A stretch of 64,000 nucleotides of DNA from Theobroma cacao (Eukaryota; Streptophyta; Magnoliopsida; Malvales; Malvaceae). Below the pieces are notes generated by a model. It had not been told where the DNA came from. It saw nothing but the letters and a program-made list of their open reading frames with translations, and did not search any database. Positions 50,442 to 60,891 of the stretch are shown piece after piece. The stretch spans positions 12,373,698 to 12,437,697 of the forward strand of contig NC_030850.1 of assembly GCF_000208745.1 (NCBI RefSeq), given 5' to 3'. A program made the translations under genes and the position numbers. The number at the start of each line of letters is the position of its first letter. Positions within the stretch are counted from its first letter, which is position 1.

Positions 50442-51619
50442 TTTCTTTTCTTCTTTGATAGATCAAGAGAAAGGAAGAAATGGGTTACAAGGACTTTGTC
50501 CAAAAAGAGAAAAAGCTACAAGCTTGGAACCATGAAATGGTCAATTTTTTGAAGTTTGCAAGCTTAGAAATTAGAAGAAAGGCTGAGTCTTGAATAGGAG
50601 TTTTATTTAAAGAAATTGATGAGAGGAAGAGTTACAAACAAGATAGAAGGAAAAAGCTACCACATTCACATTTGGATATGGCCATGAAAGTCCCTCCTCT
50701 CACTCTCTTTTTTTTTTTAATATTATAATGAAAAATGGAATTATTTTCCAAAACAACGTAAAGAAAAAAGAAAGAAAGAAGAAAAGCCAAGCCGAGATAA
50801 CAGAGTCTTTTGTTCTGCAGGTTAGAGAGATAAAAGCAAAACGAAATTTTCCTAAAAAAAGGAGGTGGAATTGTTTTCTTAATAATTTCAAAGAAATGGA
50901 TGACTGAAAGAAAAGAAAAGAAGTTACGAGGATACAGAAGATACCAAATCAACTGTTGGGTAAAAATCAAAGGTTGAAAAATACGTAGAAAAACAGATAA
51001 CAATATATTACGTGATCTGAGGTCTTTCTCATCACTCAAAAATACCCAAACTGCTAAGGGAAGGAAATTAAAAAACAAATGGAGTTTTGTTCCTTTGGTA
51101 TATTTTTTAATATCTTTTTTCCAACAAAAATAAATATAATTATTGGCACGTTATAAGGCTTGAGAAAGAGAGAGAGAGACAGAGACAGAGAAAGAGACGT
51201 TGATCAGCGTTGGTAGGGCATGCTGCGGTTGGTAGGTTTTAGCATTGAAAATCAATCCAACTATTTCTTTTCATGTGGACTGCAATGCCCCTTGGTTTGC
51301 TGCCCTGTTTTTCCCTGCTATTTGAAATGTTTCCATTTCTTTGTTTTTCCTTCTTTAATTTGAGGGAATCTTTTCTTCCCCATAAAAGAAAACTGTTTGA
51401 AAATCAACTCTTATTTTATCATCCAATATTAAGGTTATGGGTATTCAATCTCACTTAAACTGAACTCAAATACACGACTACCACCAAATTTCTACACAAA
51501 TTAAGGAATTAAATATCAATATCGGTATTGGTTATGGAGGGACATAAAATTGACCAAATTTTATGATAGGTTTGATATAAAGCAGCGATAATTTAATATA
51601 TATCTTAATTAAATTTAAT
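50442..51619. other. Rab-GAP upstream region
   Basis: Contains the minus-strand leader and promoter. A GA microsatellite stands at about 51163-51198 (GAGAGAGAGAGACAGAGACA type). Phe-rich minus-strand frames around 50632-51078 reflect polypurine composition on the plus strand. No gene is called. Confidence 0.5.
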
Positions 51620-52905
51620 TTTCATTATATTTGAAATTAATTTTTATTTTTTAATTTAATATGCCTACAATTTAGAAATATAATGCACAAACACTTTAAA
51701 CCAAGTTGACCATTTTCCCTCAAAGTGATTTAATTAAATTAAAATTATTATCTATACATAAGATAAATTTATTATATGAATTTATAATTATGATTAAAAA
51801 TTTATAATCAACAAAAATTATTCAAAATAATAATTTAGATATATAGTCAAAGAAGATGTCTTTTTCCATCAAAAGTTGTACGTATCCATGGTTTTATATG
51901 TACTAATATCTCTTGTGACATTCAATTGTTTTAATCTATTTTTAAATAATAACTATATACAAATACAAACGTTTTCAAAGTATAAATAATTATAAATTTC
52001 ATAATATTAATCAAGAACTACTTCATTTTTAATAGAAGTCATTTAATGCAATTAGAATTTTTGTATGTTCACAAATTAGACAAATCTTATTATTATTTGT
52101 GATAAAGATATTTAAAAGGATAATCTACAAATATAATGAATAAGTTTTACATCAATTAAAAATATTACTAACATCCATACTTTTATATAAATTAGTTTAT
52201 TTGTCATGTGTTTTGCACATGAATACTTGTTCAATTTTTTCTTTATTTATTTTAAATGATAGTTATGCATATAAGTACAAATGTTTTTGTGATAGAAAAT
52301 TTGGAATATAAATAAATGAAATTTTGTAATATTAATTTATAAATTATTCAATACTATTAGAATTAAGAAATTATTTTTTCAATGAAAGTTATTCAATGTA
52401 ATTAAATTTCTTATTTATAAATAAGATAAATCTGATTAATATTTATAACAAAAAATTTAAATTGATAATTTTAAAATATAATGCACAAAAATATCCATTT
52501 TTATCAACAAAAATTTTACCAATATTCAATACTTATATATACACACACACACATACACTCACAAACAAGTGTTTGTTGTCACGTACATTGCACATATATT
52601 TATATTTTTATTTATTTTTAAATAATAATCATATATGAATACAAATATTTACTAAGATTATTTAAAAATATAATGAGCAAAGAATTTTAAATCAAGTGAA
52701 TTAAATTTCAATGAAAGTGATTCAATAAAATTAGAATTGTATTTTTATATCTGATATTAATTTATTATTATAATTAAAATTATATAATCAATAAAAATTA
52801 TTTAATATGATAATATAAAAATATAATGAAAAAATACGATCATTTCCATCGTCAAAATTTTTTTTAACATCTTACATTTTAGATTGTCGATTTATACGTA
52901 TAAAT
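51620..52905. repeat. AT-rich long-unit repeats, about four diverged units
   Basis: Units of roughly 300-365 bp start near 51.62, 51.97, 52.24 and 52.59 kb. Recurring blocks include AATACAAA(T/C)GTTTT, GTAATATTAATTTATAAATT, ATTCAATGTAATTAAATTTC, AATATAATGCACAAAAAT and TCCATTTTTATCAACAAAA, usually followed by TGTCACGTACATTGCACAT-like sequence. A related unit is at 20.88-21.22 kb. The units are too diverged to align base by base by eye. Confidence 0.6.
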
Positions 52906-54439
52906 ATTGATTGATTTAATAGATAGGTAAGACTTGTTTTGTTTTTTTTCAAAATGAAAAACAAAGGAGGGGCAGTGTTGGTATGCAAAAGATGTGGACG
53001 CGTTTTGATGAAGAAATATGTTGTAACTGGACAGTGGGCAGCCGAAAGGACATGAATGTAATTGACGCCTAAGGACACACTGTGAGGCTGTGACCCACAA
53101 AAAATGATTGCCCGAAAGTTGTGGCGAGCTGGCAAAAGCTGTGGGCCCCCAACACACACCTCTAAGCGCTCGAAAATGGAAAATCTCACGTGCCACTTTG
53201 TCTCGACCTAACAGTGTCGAAACTCATGTACTAAAGACAACGTGTCCGAACGAGGGCTGCACTTGTTTTTCCTATGCCACAAAAAACAGAAAATATCCCA
53301 AAGTATGTTCAGGTTTATGTCTGCCAGACACTAAATTTGTAGGCAGCTTCGTTAAACGTTGGCGGGGATATCGGGTAAAAATTAATTTTATAAATAAATT
53401 CAAGCATTCAATTGCAGGCTTTGCGGTCTTCTCTCTACTGGACAATTGGATACCTTGTGCACGGAGCTTGGGGTTTTGGCCATCGTCATGAAATCTACGT
53501 GAAAATTGTGGGTCCCGTTTTTGAACGACTGAATGTTTATTAACAGGAAAGTCTAATGTTGATTGCATTTCTTTTTCAAAGTGAACCAACATCTGATTTG
53601 GTATCGTGTCTTGCATTTTATTTTCAATTGCAGATTTGAAGCCAAGTTGTTATTCATTTGTTTACATGTAAAATTATTTGTAATTCAACGAAGGTATATG
53701 AGTTTAGATAATCGTCATCTTTTTCCTCTCCAATTGCTACGCCAATAGTTGGTGTCTATATATATTATTAATTAGGTAAGGGAGGAAGCGGTATATATAG
53801 GGGAATGACTGGAAAGATGGTGTAAAAATGTAAAATAGAGATAAGAGCAACGAATTCACTTTAATGCTGCTAACTGACCATCTTCAAAAGATGAGGCCCA
53901 TCTTTACTCAGGTGCTAACTGAATGAGGCAGCTGTCCATCGAGACAATGCCAATTCGATGGATTTATGATCATAAGATTCATAATCATCGACGCAAATGG
54001 TTGGCCAGCTCCTTTCGAATGATATGGTTGGGCTAACATGTGTTGTCTCAACTTGTATACTTTCTATATGCTGCTGCTTTGCTTTTATTGAGCTTAACTA
54101 ATTAAGCACCTAATGTGCCAAGGAAGAAAAACAAAAACAAACTGCTATCAATACATTGTAAACATCTGTGTTGCTCATCACAGTTTTTGGTAATGTTAGC
54201 CTTTCTGAATCGTAAATGTGCCAAGCACAATAACTTTTGCCTCATCAAAGCCTTTAATTGAGACGGTTGAATAAAATATCTCACATATGACAATACTCAA
54301 TTAATCAAGTTAATTTGCATTTTTGATTTAGGTTTTTTCACATAAATATCAATTATCATTTGAGTAAGTGAGATGTACGAATCATCGAATAAAATTGATT
54401 TACATTATTACATAGACGAAGAAAAAGGGTTCTTTTTAA
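52906..54439. other. Intergenic region without recognised gene
   Basis: Overlapping open frames on both strands at about 52870-53620 have no domain and no splice partners; the sequence there is richer in G+C than its flanks. A TATA-like 'ggtatatatagggg' near 53791 has no credible gene after it. Confidence 0.45.
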
Positions 54440-55600
54440 AAATACCTCTTGTACATAAAGTGTTTTTTAAAATAAGTCTCTTTATAATTTTAATTATTTT
54501 TAATCAAGAGAAATTAATTTTGAACAAAATTATCCTTAATGAAATCAACTCATATGTTTAGATTTGTGCTCCAAACTGATTCATATTCTTTGAGCTTTCC
54601 TCGCAAGACCATTAATCTTTGGAGTATTACTTGCCAAAAAGAAAAATCTTTAAGCATTTTGAGCATTTTGAAATAGTTTTTGATATATGAAGAAAAATCT
54701 TTGGGCGTTTTGAGTATTTTTAAGTATTTTAGAGTGATTTTTGATACATGAAGAAAAACTTTTAAGCATTTTGAGTATTCTTCGCCAAGTAGGCATATTC
54801 GTTGATTATGTTGTTAAATGGAATATAGTGTATTGTTTGAAGTTGTTGATTTTGTTAAATGAAATTCAATAGTTTTGATGGTTTTTAGGCATTACGTAAC
54901 TAATTTTTATGTATTACGTGACTAGTTTTTAAGTATTGCGTGACTTGTTGATATAGCATTGCATGACTGGTTGATATGGCATTGTGTGATTGATTGTTAG
55001 ACATTACATGACTGGTTAGTAAGGCATTGCTTGACTAATAGGTAAGGCATTGCGTTACTAGTTTTAAGTCATTGTGTGACTTAGGGATTGCCTCAAAATC
55101 AGTCACGTAATAGTTAAAAATTAGTTACGCAATATCTAAAATCCATATACGTAATGATTAAGTCACGTAATACCTAAAAACTAGTGACACAACGTCTAAA
55201 AACCAATATGCAATACCTAATAACTAATTAATTTGTCTACTCACGCCAGGTTTAAGTTGCCAAAGTCATACAGTGTTCTAATTTACAGATATGTATAATC
55301 AATTTCATCTCTTTAACTTTGAGGTTCTATGCATAAACCAATAAACCCAAGAACCTAAAACACATACCTTAATATCATCTTGCTCTTTGGGATGGCGAGA
55401 TAGACAGTATTTGGCTAAAGAGAAAAATCAAGATTTAATTTTAAAATTTTTGTCTAAATGGCGGGATAGAAAAAACCAAAATCGTTTTAATTTGTTTGAA
55501 ATTGTTTAAAGGGCATTGTTGTTAAGTCATGCCAAAAATTGGCTAAAAATAATTAAGATTATAATAAGGATATTTTTGAATGAAGAAATTGTGAGAAATA
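54440..55600 (-). mobile_element. Short non-autonomous MULE-like element (copy B)
   Basis: Read on the minus strand it repeats the block order of copy A at 2.3-4.0 kb: terminal repeat, GTCTATCTCGCCATCCCAAA, micro-exon ATGATATTAAG|GTATG (55378-55368), TTTATTGGTTTAT, the two-armed repeat array (about 55235-54890), then CTCAAAATGC-type blocks and the far terminal repeat (about 54490-54446). It lacks the A-tailed insertion of copy A and encodes no transposase. Confidence 0.6.
54885..55235. repeat. Subterminal repeat array with two opposed arms (copy B)
   Basis: Units like AGGCATTGCGTGACTGGTT run forward from about 54885 to 55085, then appear as reverse complements (AGTCACGTAATACCTAAAAA) up to about 55235. 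The layout mirrors the array at 3150-3560. Confidence 0.7.
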
Positions 55601-55800
55601 ACCCTTCTAATAAACTCACTTCAAAAATGACCTTCACTATAATTTTAACTATTTTTAGATAGTTTTTGGCATGACTTAACAAAAATACCCTTTAAACCAT
55701 TTAATCCAAATTAAGTGGTCTTAGTTTCTTTCTCCTCTTCGGCCATTCAGATAAAAATTTTAAAATTAAATCTCGATTTAGCTATCTCACCGTCCAACTC
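55380..55800. repeat. Back-to-back MULE terminal repeats forming a palindrome
   Basis: About 200 bp on each side of roughly 55603 are reverse complements. For example, AAATTTTTGTCTAAATGG at 55447-55464 opposes CCATTCAGATAAAAATTT at about 55743-55760, and TTAAGTCATGCCAAAAAT opposes AGTTTTTGGCATGACTTAA. The left arm belongs to copy B and the right arm to the transposase-bearing element. Confidence 0.65.
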
Positions 55801-56024
55801 TCTAATACCTTCAGGGTCTATATCTCGCCTTTCAGCTCTCCAACGCCATTGAGGTCTATATCACCATCCAACTTTTTCACCATCCCAAAGTACACAAATG
55901 ACATCAAGGTATTTGTTATGATTTCTTTGATTTTTTTTATATTCATAGAACACAAAAGGTGATGGGTAAACTATATAACTTTGAAAACTTAAATCTACCT
56001 GGGAATAGCAAAATCAATCAGTTT

Positions 56025-56285
56025 ATAGGTGATTTGCAAATATTTGTTAGGCATTGCATTACTGGATATTAAGGTGTGTGACTAAATATTAGGTATTGCA
56101 TGACTGATTATTAGGAATCGTAACTTATTTATTTAGAATTACATGTTTGAATATTAGACAATATGGGACTAGATAAAAGGCATTGTGAGACTAGATTTTA
56201 GGAATTGCGTGACGAGGTTTTAGGAATTGCTTGACTAGTTTGTAGGCATTGCGTGACTGATTTTTAGTAATTGCATTGCTTTATC
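56025..56285 (+). repeat. Forward subterminal repeats, first block of element C
   Basis: About ten degenerate units of the GCATTGCGTGACTGGTTTTT type, all in forward orientation, inside the inferred first intron of the transposase gene. Confidence 0.65.
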
Positions 56286-56551
56286 TACCTAATGCTGAAG
56301 TTGAATATCTACTAATTCAATCCCATTAATAACAAATTCTATAAAATTAGAAGAGAATTAGTAATACTTAATAACCAATTCAGCCTCCTTAATTCCACTT
56401 ATATCGGTGCATAAAATCAGTCGATTCAACTAACACAGAACTCTGAAATTCTCTTTAAAGCACTTAATGCATCGATTTACGAACTAACCATATTTATCAG
56501 AAAATAAGCCTAAAACCGTTGAACATCCTTTCAAGAATTAGCATTCATGCT

Positions 56552-56560
56552 TATAAATAG
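56552..56560 (+). promoter_or_regulatory. TATA box of the 81-aa ORF
   Basis: TATAAATAG matches the plant TATA consensus and stands 57 bp before the ATG at 56617, a normal distance for a short leader. Confidence 0.55.
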
Positions 56561-56616
56561 AGGGAACCATTATCCATTTTAATCAAAATCATCTGAGGGA
56601 AAATCTCAACATTCTC

Positions 56617-56862
56617 ATGGCTTCCAAATGTTCTAGAGGCGAAACTAGAAAAAGGGTTACTGCTATAGAGGAAGAGATCCTTGACAATGTTGTAGCATAT
56701 TTGGTCAAGTTGATGGACCAAAATGAGAACATGGTAAAGGACATGCGTGGGTTGATGGATAAAGTGCTACTTAGGATAGAAGTCTTGGAGACAAAAATCG
56801 TGGGTAATAACAAGATTCTAGCTGAAATTTATGAAATAGTAGAAAAGATTAGGAAAAAATGA
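56617..56862 (+). CDS. Intact 81-aa coiled-coil ORF inside the MULE, function unknown
   Basis: Starts MASKCSRGETRKRVTAIEEE: a basic N-terminus, then a helical, heptad-rich body (VVAYLVKLMDQNENMVKD, LMDKVLLRIEVLETKI) and a lysine-rich end (VEKIRKK). I do not recognise a family. It lies on the transposase strand, inside the inferred first intron and between two subterminal repeat blocks. A TATA box (56552), an ATG in good context (CTCATGGCT) and an AATAAA signal (56907) frame it. It has no stop or frameshift although the neighbouring transposase is broken. It could be a MULE accessory protein, a captured host exon, or a chance ORF; 81 codons alone is not decisive. Confidence 0.45.
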   Translation: MASKCSRGETRKRVTAIEEEILDNVVAYLVKLMDQNENMVKDMRGLMDKVLLRIEVLETKIVGNNKILAEIYEIVEKIRKK

Positions 56863-57059
56863 ACCATGGTTCATATATTGTATCATCTGTTTTTTTTCAG
56901 CTAATGAATAAAAATATTGATTTATCACATATTTTCTATAAAATGAGTTACTACCTTTAATTTCTATTATGTTGAATAACTTGTTTACTTATCCTAATTT
57001 CTTAATTTTCTATTTATATAAAAGAAGCAAAGGTATGATGACAAAAGTTAGAATATTAT

Positions 57060-57632
57060 TTTATTTATAAGGATTAAGTGAATGGATATTATGCATTGTA
57101 TGAATGGATATTAAGCATTGCGTGTCTGGTTGTTATGTATTGCATGACTGATTTTTATGTATTGCGTGATGCAGGGCCAATGCATGACTAGTTATTTTGG
57201 CATAACGTGAGTGGATATTAGGCATTGCGTAACTTATTATTAGGTATTGCGAGACTGACTTATAGGCGCTGCATGAATTGTGCAATGCATATCTTATTTT
57301 GAGACATTTCTTGACTACTTTGTAAGCATTGCGTGACTAGTTGTTATGTATTCTGTGACTTGTTGTTATGTATTGCGTGACGTTGGGCCAATACGTGACT
57401 GGTTATTTTGGCGTAACATGAATGGATATTAGGCATTGAGTGATTTATTATTAGGTATTACGAGATTGGCGATGCGTGACTTGTGCAATGCATCTCTTAT
57501 TTTGAGGCATTTCTTCATTAGTTTTTAGGCATTGCGTGAATGTGTATTAGACATTGCGAGACTGACTTTATGTTATTCTGTGACTTAGGCATTGCGTAAG
57601 TGGTTTTTATGCATTGAGAGGTAATTTTTCAT
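57060..57632 (+). repeat. Forward subterminal repeats, second block of element C
   Basis: More than 20 degenerate units like TTAGGCATTGCGTGACTGG in forward orientation. A higher-order repeat is visible: the run with GGGCCAATGCATGACTAGTT (about 57176) recurs as GGGCCAATACGTGACTGGTT (about 57385), about 210 bp later. Confidence 0.65.
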
Positions 57633-59095
57633 AAATTGACTGATTGTGACACTTATTTTTTGTTAAATTTCAGTGGTCTGCCAAATGTGAAGCTTATTAT
57701 TACATATGGTGGTCATTGGGTCAATGACACTTACAAGGGTGGTGAGACACGGGTGAGGAGTGTTGGAAGTCATTTGTCATTTTTGAGCCTAGTGAAGCTG
57801 GTTGAAAAGGTTGTTAAGGTCAACTCACATAATAACAAAATCGAGCTACATGCATTGCTTAGTCATGCCATAGGGTTTCGTGCATAGTTATCAAGGACGA
57901 TAAAGATGTAGCAAGTATTCTACTAGATGAAAGAGCAATTGTTATGTTTATGATAGTTAAGGCACGAAATGCAAATGATATTCCACATGAACATGGTGTC
58001 CAACATAGTAATCACCTACAACAGAATGTTAATTATTCTGACATACCATACCATGCATTTCTTAACAAACAACAATGACAATCACCATTGATGTATGCAC
58101 ATGAGTTTGAGTAGCCCGATACATACATGAGGTGTCTGCACATGATGTTTACACAATTTTGATCAAAATGTGCAGCAAACAAAATGCTTGGTACTTTGCA
58201 ACAAACGCAACCATGGCTCAGAAATGTAGTGGGTCCCTTGCCATTCGCATACGACACTATGATGGTTGTGAGTGATGATGATGGATCTGATCAGTTTGAA
58301 GATGATGTTGAAGAAGACGACATTGCTGATTGAAATGATGAGTTGGAGGATGATTGCAAAGATGATTACGTTGGTCGACATGATGACTATTCAAATGACG
58401 ATAGGGGTGAGCACAACGACATTCTAGATTGCAATCATCTAGATGATAGTATAGAACATGCCACAACTATTGTGTTAGAAGTTGTTCAGTGTGATGACCA
58501 TGCCACAACTATTGAATTAGAAGATGTTGAGGGTGCCGACCCTATTTACGACAACCCCATCGCACTTAAGAACTGGATTCATTCCCCTAATAACAGTGAT
58601 CAAAAGAGGTAAATACAGGGGTATCTCATCAATGGATTATTTCGAGGGTACATATGATATCTTTCCAAACGGTTACGACTGAGGAGTCTAGATCAATGAA
58701 CAACCACTTATATTGCAGAAAAGTATTTCCATCGAAGGCCAAATTGAAATGCGATTTGAGCATGTTGGCACTAAAAGAGCATTTTGATATTAGAGTTAAA
58801 TGTCATGCTCGTTTGAAAGTTGCTTGTAAAAAGAAAGCATGTAAGTTTGCTTTGCGTACAACAAAGTTACTTGAGGGAGAATATTGGCAAGTTTGGATGT
58901 TCTAGAAGGTACACACGTGTACTGTTAATGAATTGCAAAGTGGGTACCGAACTGCGAGTGCGAGGTTAATTGGTGAGCTTATTTCCCTTAGGCTGCAAGG
59001 AAACAATATAACCCCATTAAGACCAAGGAAAATAATGGAATAGATGAATCGCAAGTGGGGATTGCAATGCCTATATAGTAAGGCCTATCAAGCAA

Positions 59096-59100
59096 AGGAG
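59096..59100 (+). repeat. Target-site duplication of the solo LTR, left copy
   Basis: AGGAG directly precedes the TG end of the solo LTR. The same five bases follow its CA end at 60887-60891. Confidence 0.85.
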
Positions 59101-60886
59101 TGATAACTCTATTATATAGAGTTATTTTAACACATTTTGAAGGCTTAAGTAGTTAGATCTTTGAGATTTTGGATTCGAATTTTAATACTTTAGGTGTTTT
59201 TTTAGTTTAAGTTTAAGTACATGTTGAGTAGTTAATTTAAGCTATTTTAGTTAAATTTTATGTTATTTTGTTTTAAATTATGTTGAGAGTAGTTATTGCT
59301 GGTTTCTTTTATTGCTTTTGTAGGAAATTTGATGAAAATGGCTCATTTGATTAAAATTCGTGCAAGTATGGTGATAATTTTATTCGTATATGTTACGTTA
59401 TTTTGACCATATCACTATCTATAGAACTCCAAATGAAGTGATTCTTTAACCACTAGACTTCTAAGAGGAAGAGCTACAACTTTTATGTTTACCACTTCAC
59501 CTAGTTCAAATTGGATCGTGGTCAAAATATTTATTAAAATCAGAGTACTGTTGTAGTACGCATGGACTAAACATGATGCAATATTGGGAACATATCTTTC
59601 AATCCAAAAGTCCAATTGACATGATTCTTAAGCTATTTGAAATTTAAGAGATAAAGATACAATTTTTATGTTGACCACTTTTCCATTTCAAGCTAGATGA
59701 GTGTGAAAATCACATTCAAAGTTGATAGACCGTCATAATGTTGGGAGAACAAGGCTGTAGCGCGAGAGGAAGGAAGCTCACCATACAATTTTCCCAAAAG
59801 CTCAACGCTGCAGCGCTAGAGAAGTAGTACTATAGTGATACTGTAGCAAAAAAACGAGCACCGCAGCACCAAGAAATTAAGGTCGCGGCATTAAACGATT
59901 TTCCAAAAATAAAAATTTGACAGGATATTGAAAATTAGGTAACTTAGAGCTTGTTTAAGAAACCTTTTTCATAAGTTTTAGGGAAGAGGCAGCAAGCAAT
60001 TATTCTGGAGATTTGGAGCTAAGAACTAAGCAAGAAAACAAGAGAATTTGAGAGAGAATGGAGATCATAAAGCTTCAATAATTAGTTTCTTTCTCTACTT
60101 TTGTGTTTTTCTTATTTTTTTTACTTGGATTCATGGCTAAATTTCTTTAGATGTTGTTTTTATTTGTTATTTGAACTAAATTATCTTTCTAGGATTGTGG
60201 TGGATTTGAACATGTAGTTTGAATATTAGTTTATTTTTTATTTATCATGAATGAGTGTAGTTTTGTTTATTCAAATATGTTCTTAATGTTTTTGATTGCT
60301 TGGCCAACAATTAACTGATTTGTGAATCTAATTGAGACTCGACAGAGAGATTTTAGATTGGGCTAAGGTTTGAATAATGTATGTTCACGTCACTTAGATG
60401 ATCTGGTTCACAATTTGGGTAGACATACGCTTATTGCCATACATAGCCACATTAGGACACTTGCTTAATGAACTTAATTTAATTAATTCCTATAAACATC
60501 TAGTGAACTAATTAAGTTCGGTATTTGTACAAGCAACTCAATGGAGACTTATCCATAACTTTGGATTTTAGGTTAGTAAAACCACTCAAGAAAGATAAAT
60601 AATAAGAAAAGCTAGTCTTAGATAAAATGTTGAATGAACCCATAATCTTAGGTTTTTAATGTACTACTTTTCTCAACTTATTTAGTTTATTAGTTAATTT
60701 AGTGTTTATTTTAATTTTGTTTTAATTAATTTTCTATAAATTTTGATTACTTAAATAAGATTGATTTGTTATAAGATTTTAGTACTTAGTAAAAATTTAG
60801 GTACAAATCTCCGTGGGAATGATACTCTACTTCATCATTATATTACTTGTTCGATACGTATACTTGAGTCTATAGAATCGACAACA
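59101..60886. mobile_element. Solo LTR, Ty3/gypsy-like, 1,786 bp
   Basis: Begins TGATAACTCTATTATATAG and ends ATCGACAACA, so it has TG...CA ends, flanked by perfect AGGAG duplications. Removing it together with one AGGAG copy restores the surrounding transposase frame exactly (Lys-Glu joined to Tyr-Thr-Glu). Its 3' part, with AAATCTCCGTGGGAATGATA and TTGTTCGATACGTATACTTG, resembles the ends of plant Ty3/gypsy LTRs known to me. It has no primer-binding site, internal region or second LTR. Family-level identity is inferred from memory. Confidence 0.85.
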
Positions 60887-60891
60887 AGGAG
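60887..60891 (+). repeat. Target-site duplication of the solo LTR, right copy
   Basis: AGGAG directly after the CA end of the solo LTR, identical to 59096-59100. Confidence 0.85.

Noticed and set aside
52872..53616. Several 100-130 aa ORFs on both strands
   Set aside because: They overlap each other, show no domain or codon pattern, and lack promoter or splice context; likely chance frames in less AT-rich DNA.
58163..58466. Minus-strand His-rich ORFs near 58.2-58.5 kb
   Set aside because: They are shadows of the Asp-rich linker of the MULE transposase on the plus strand.
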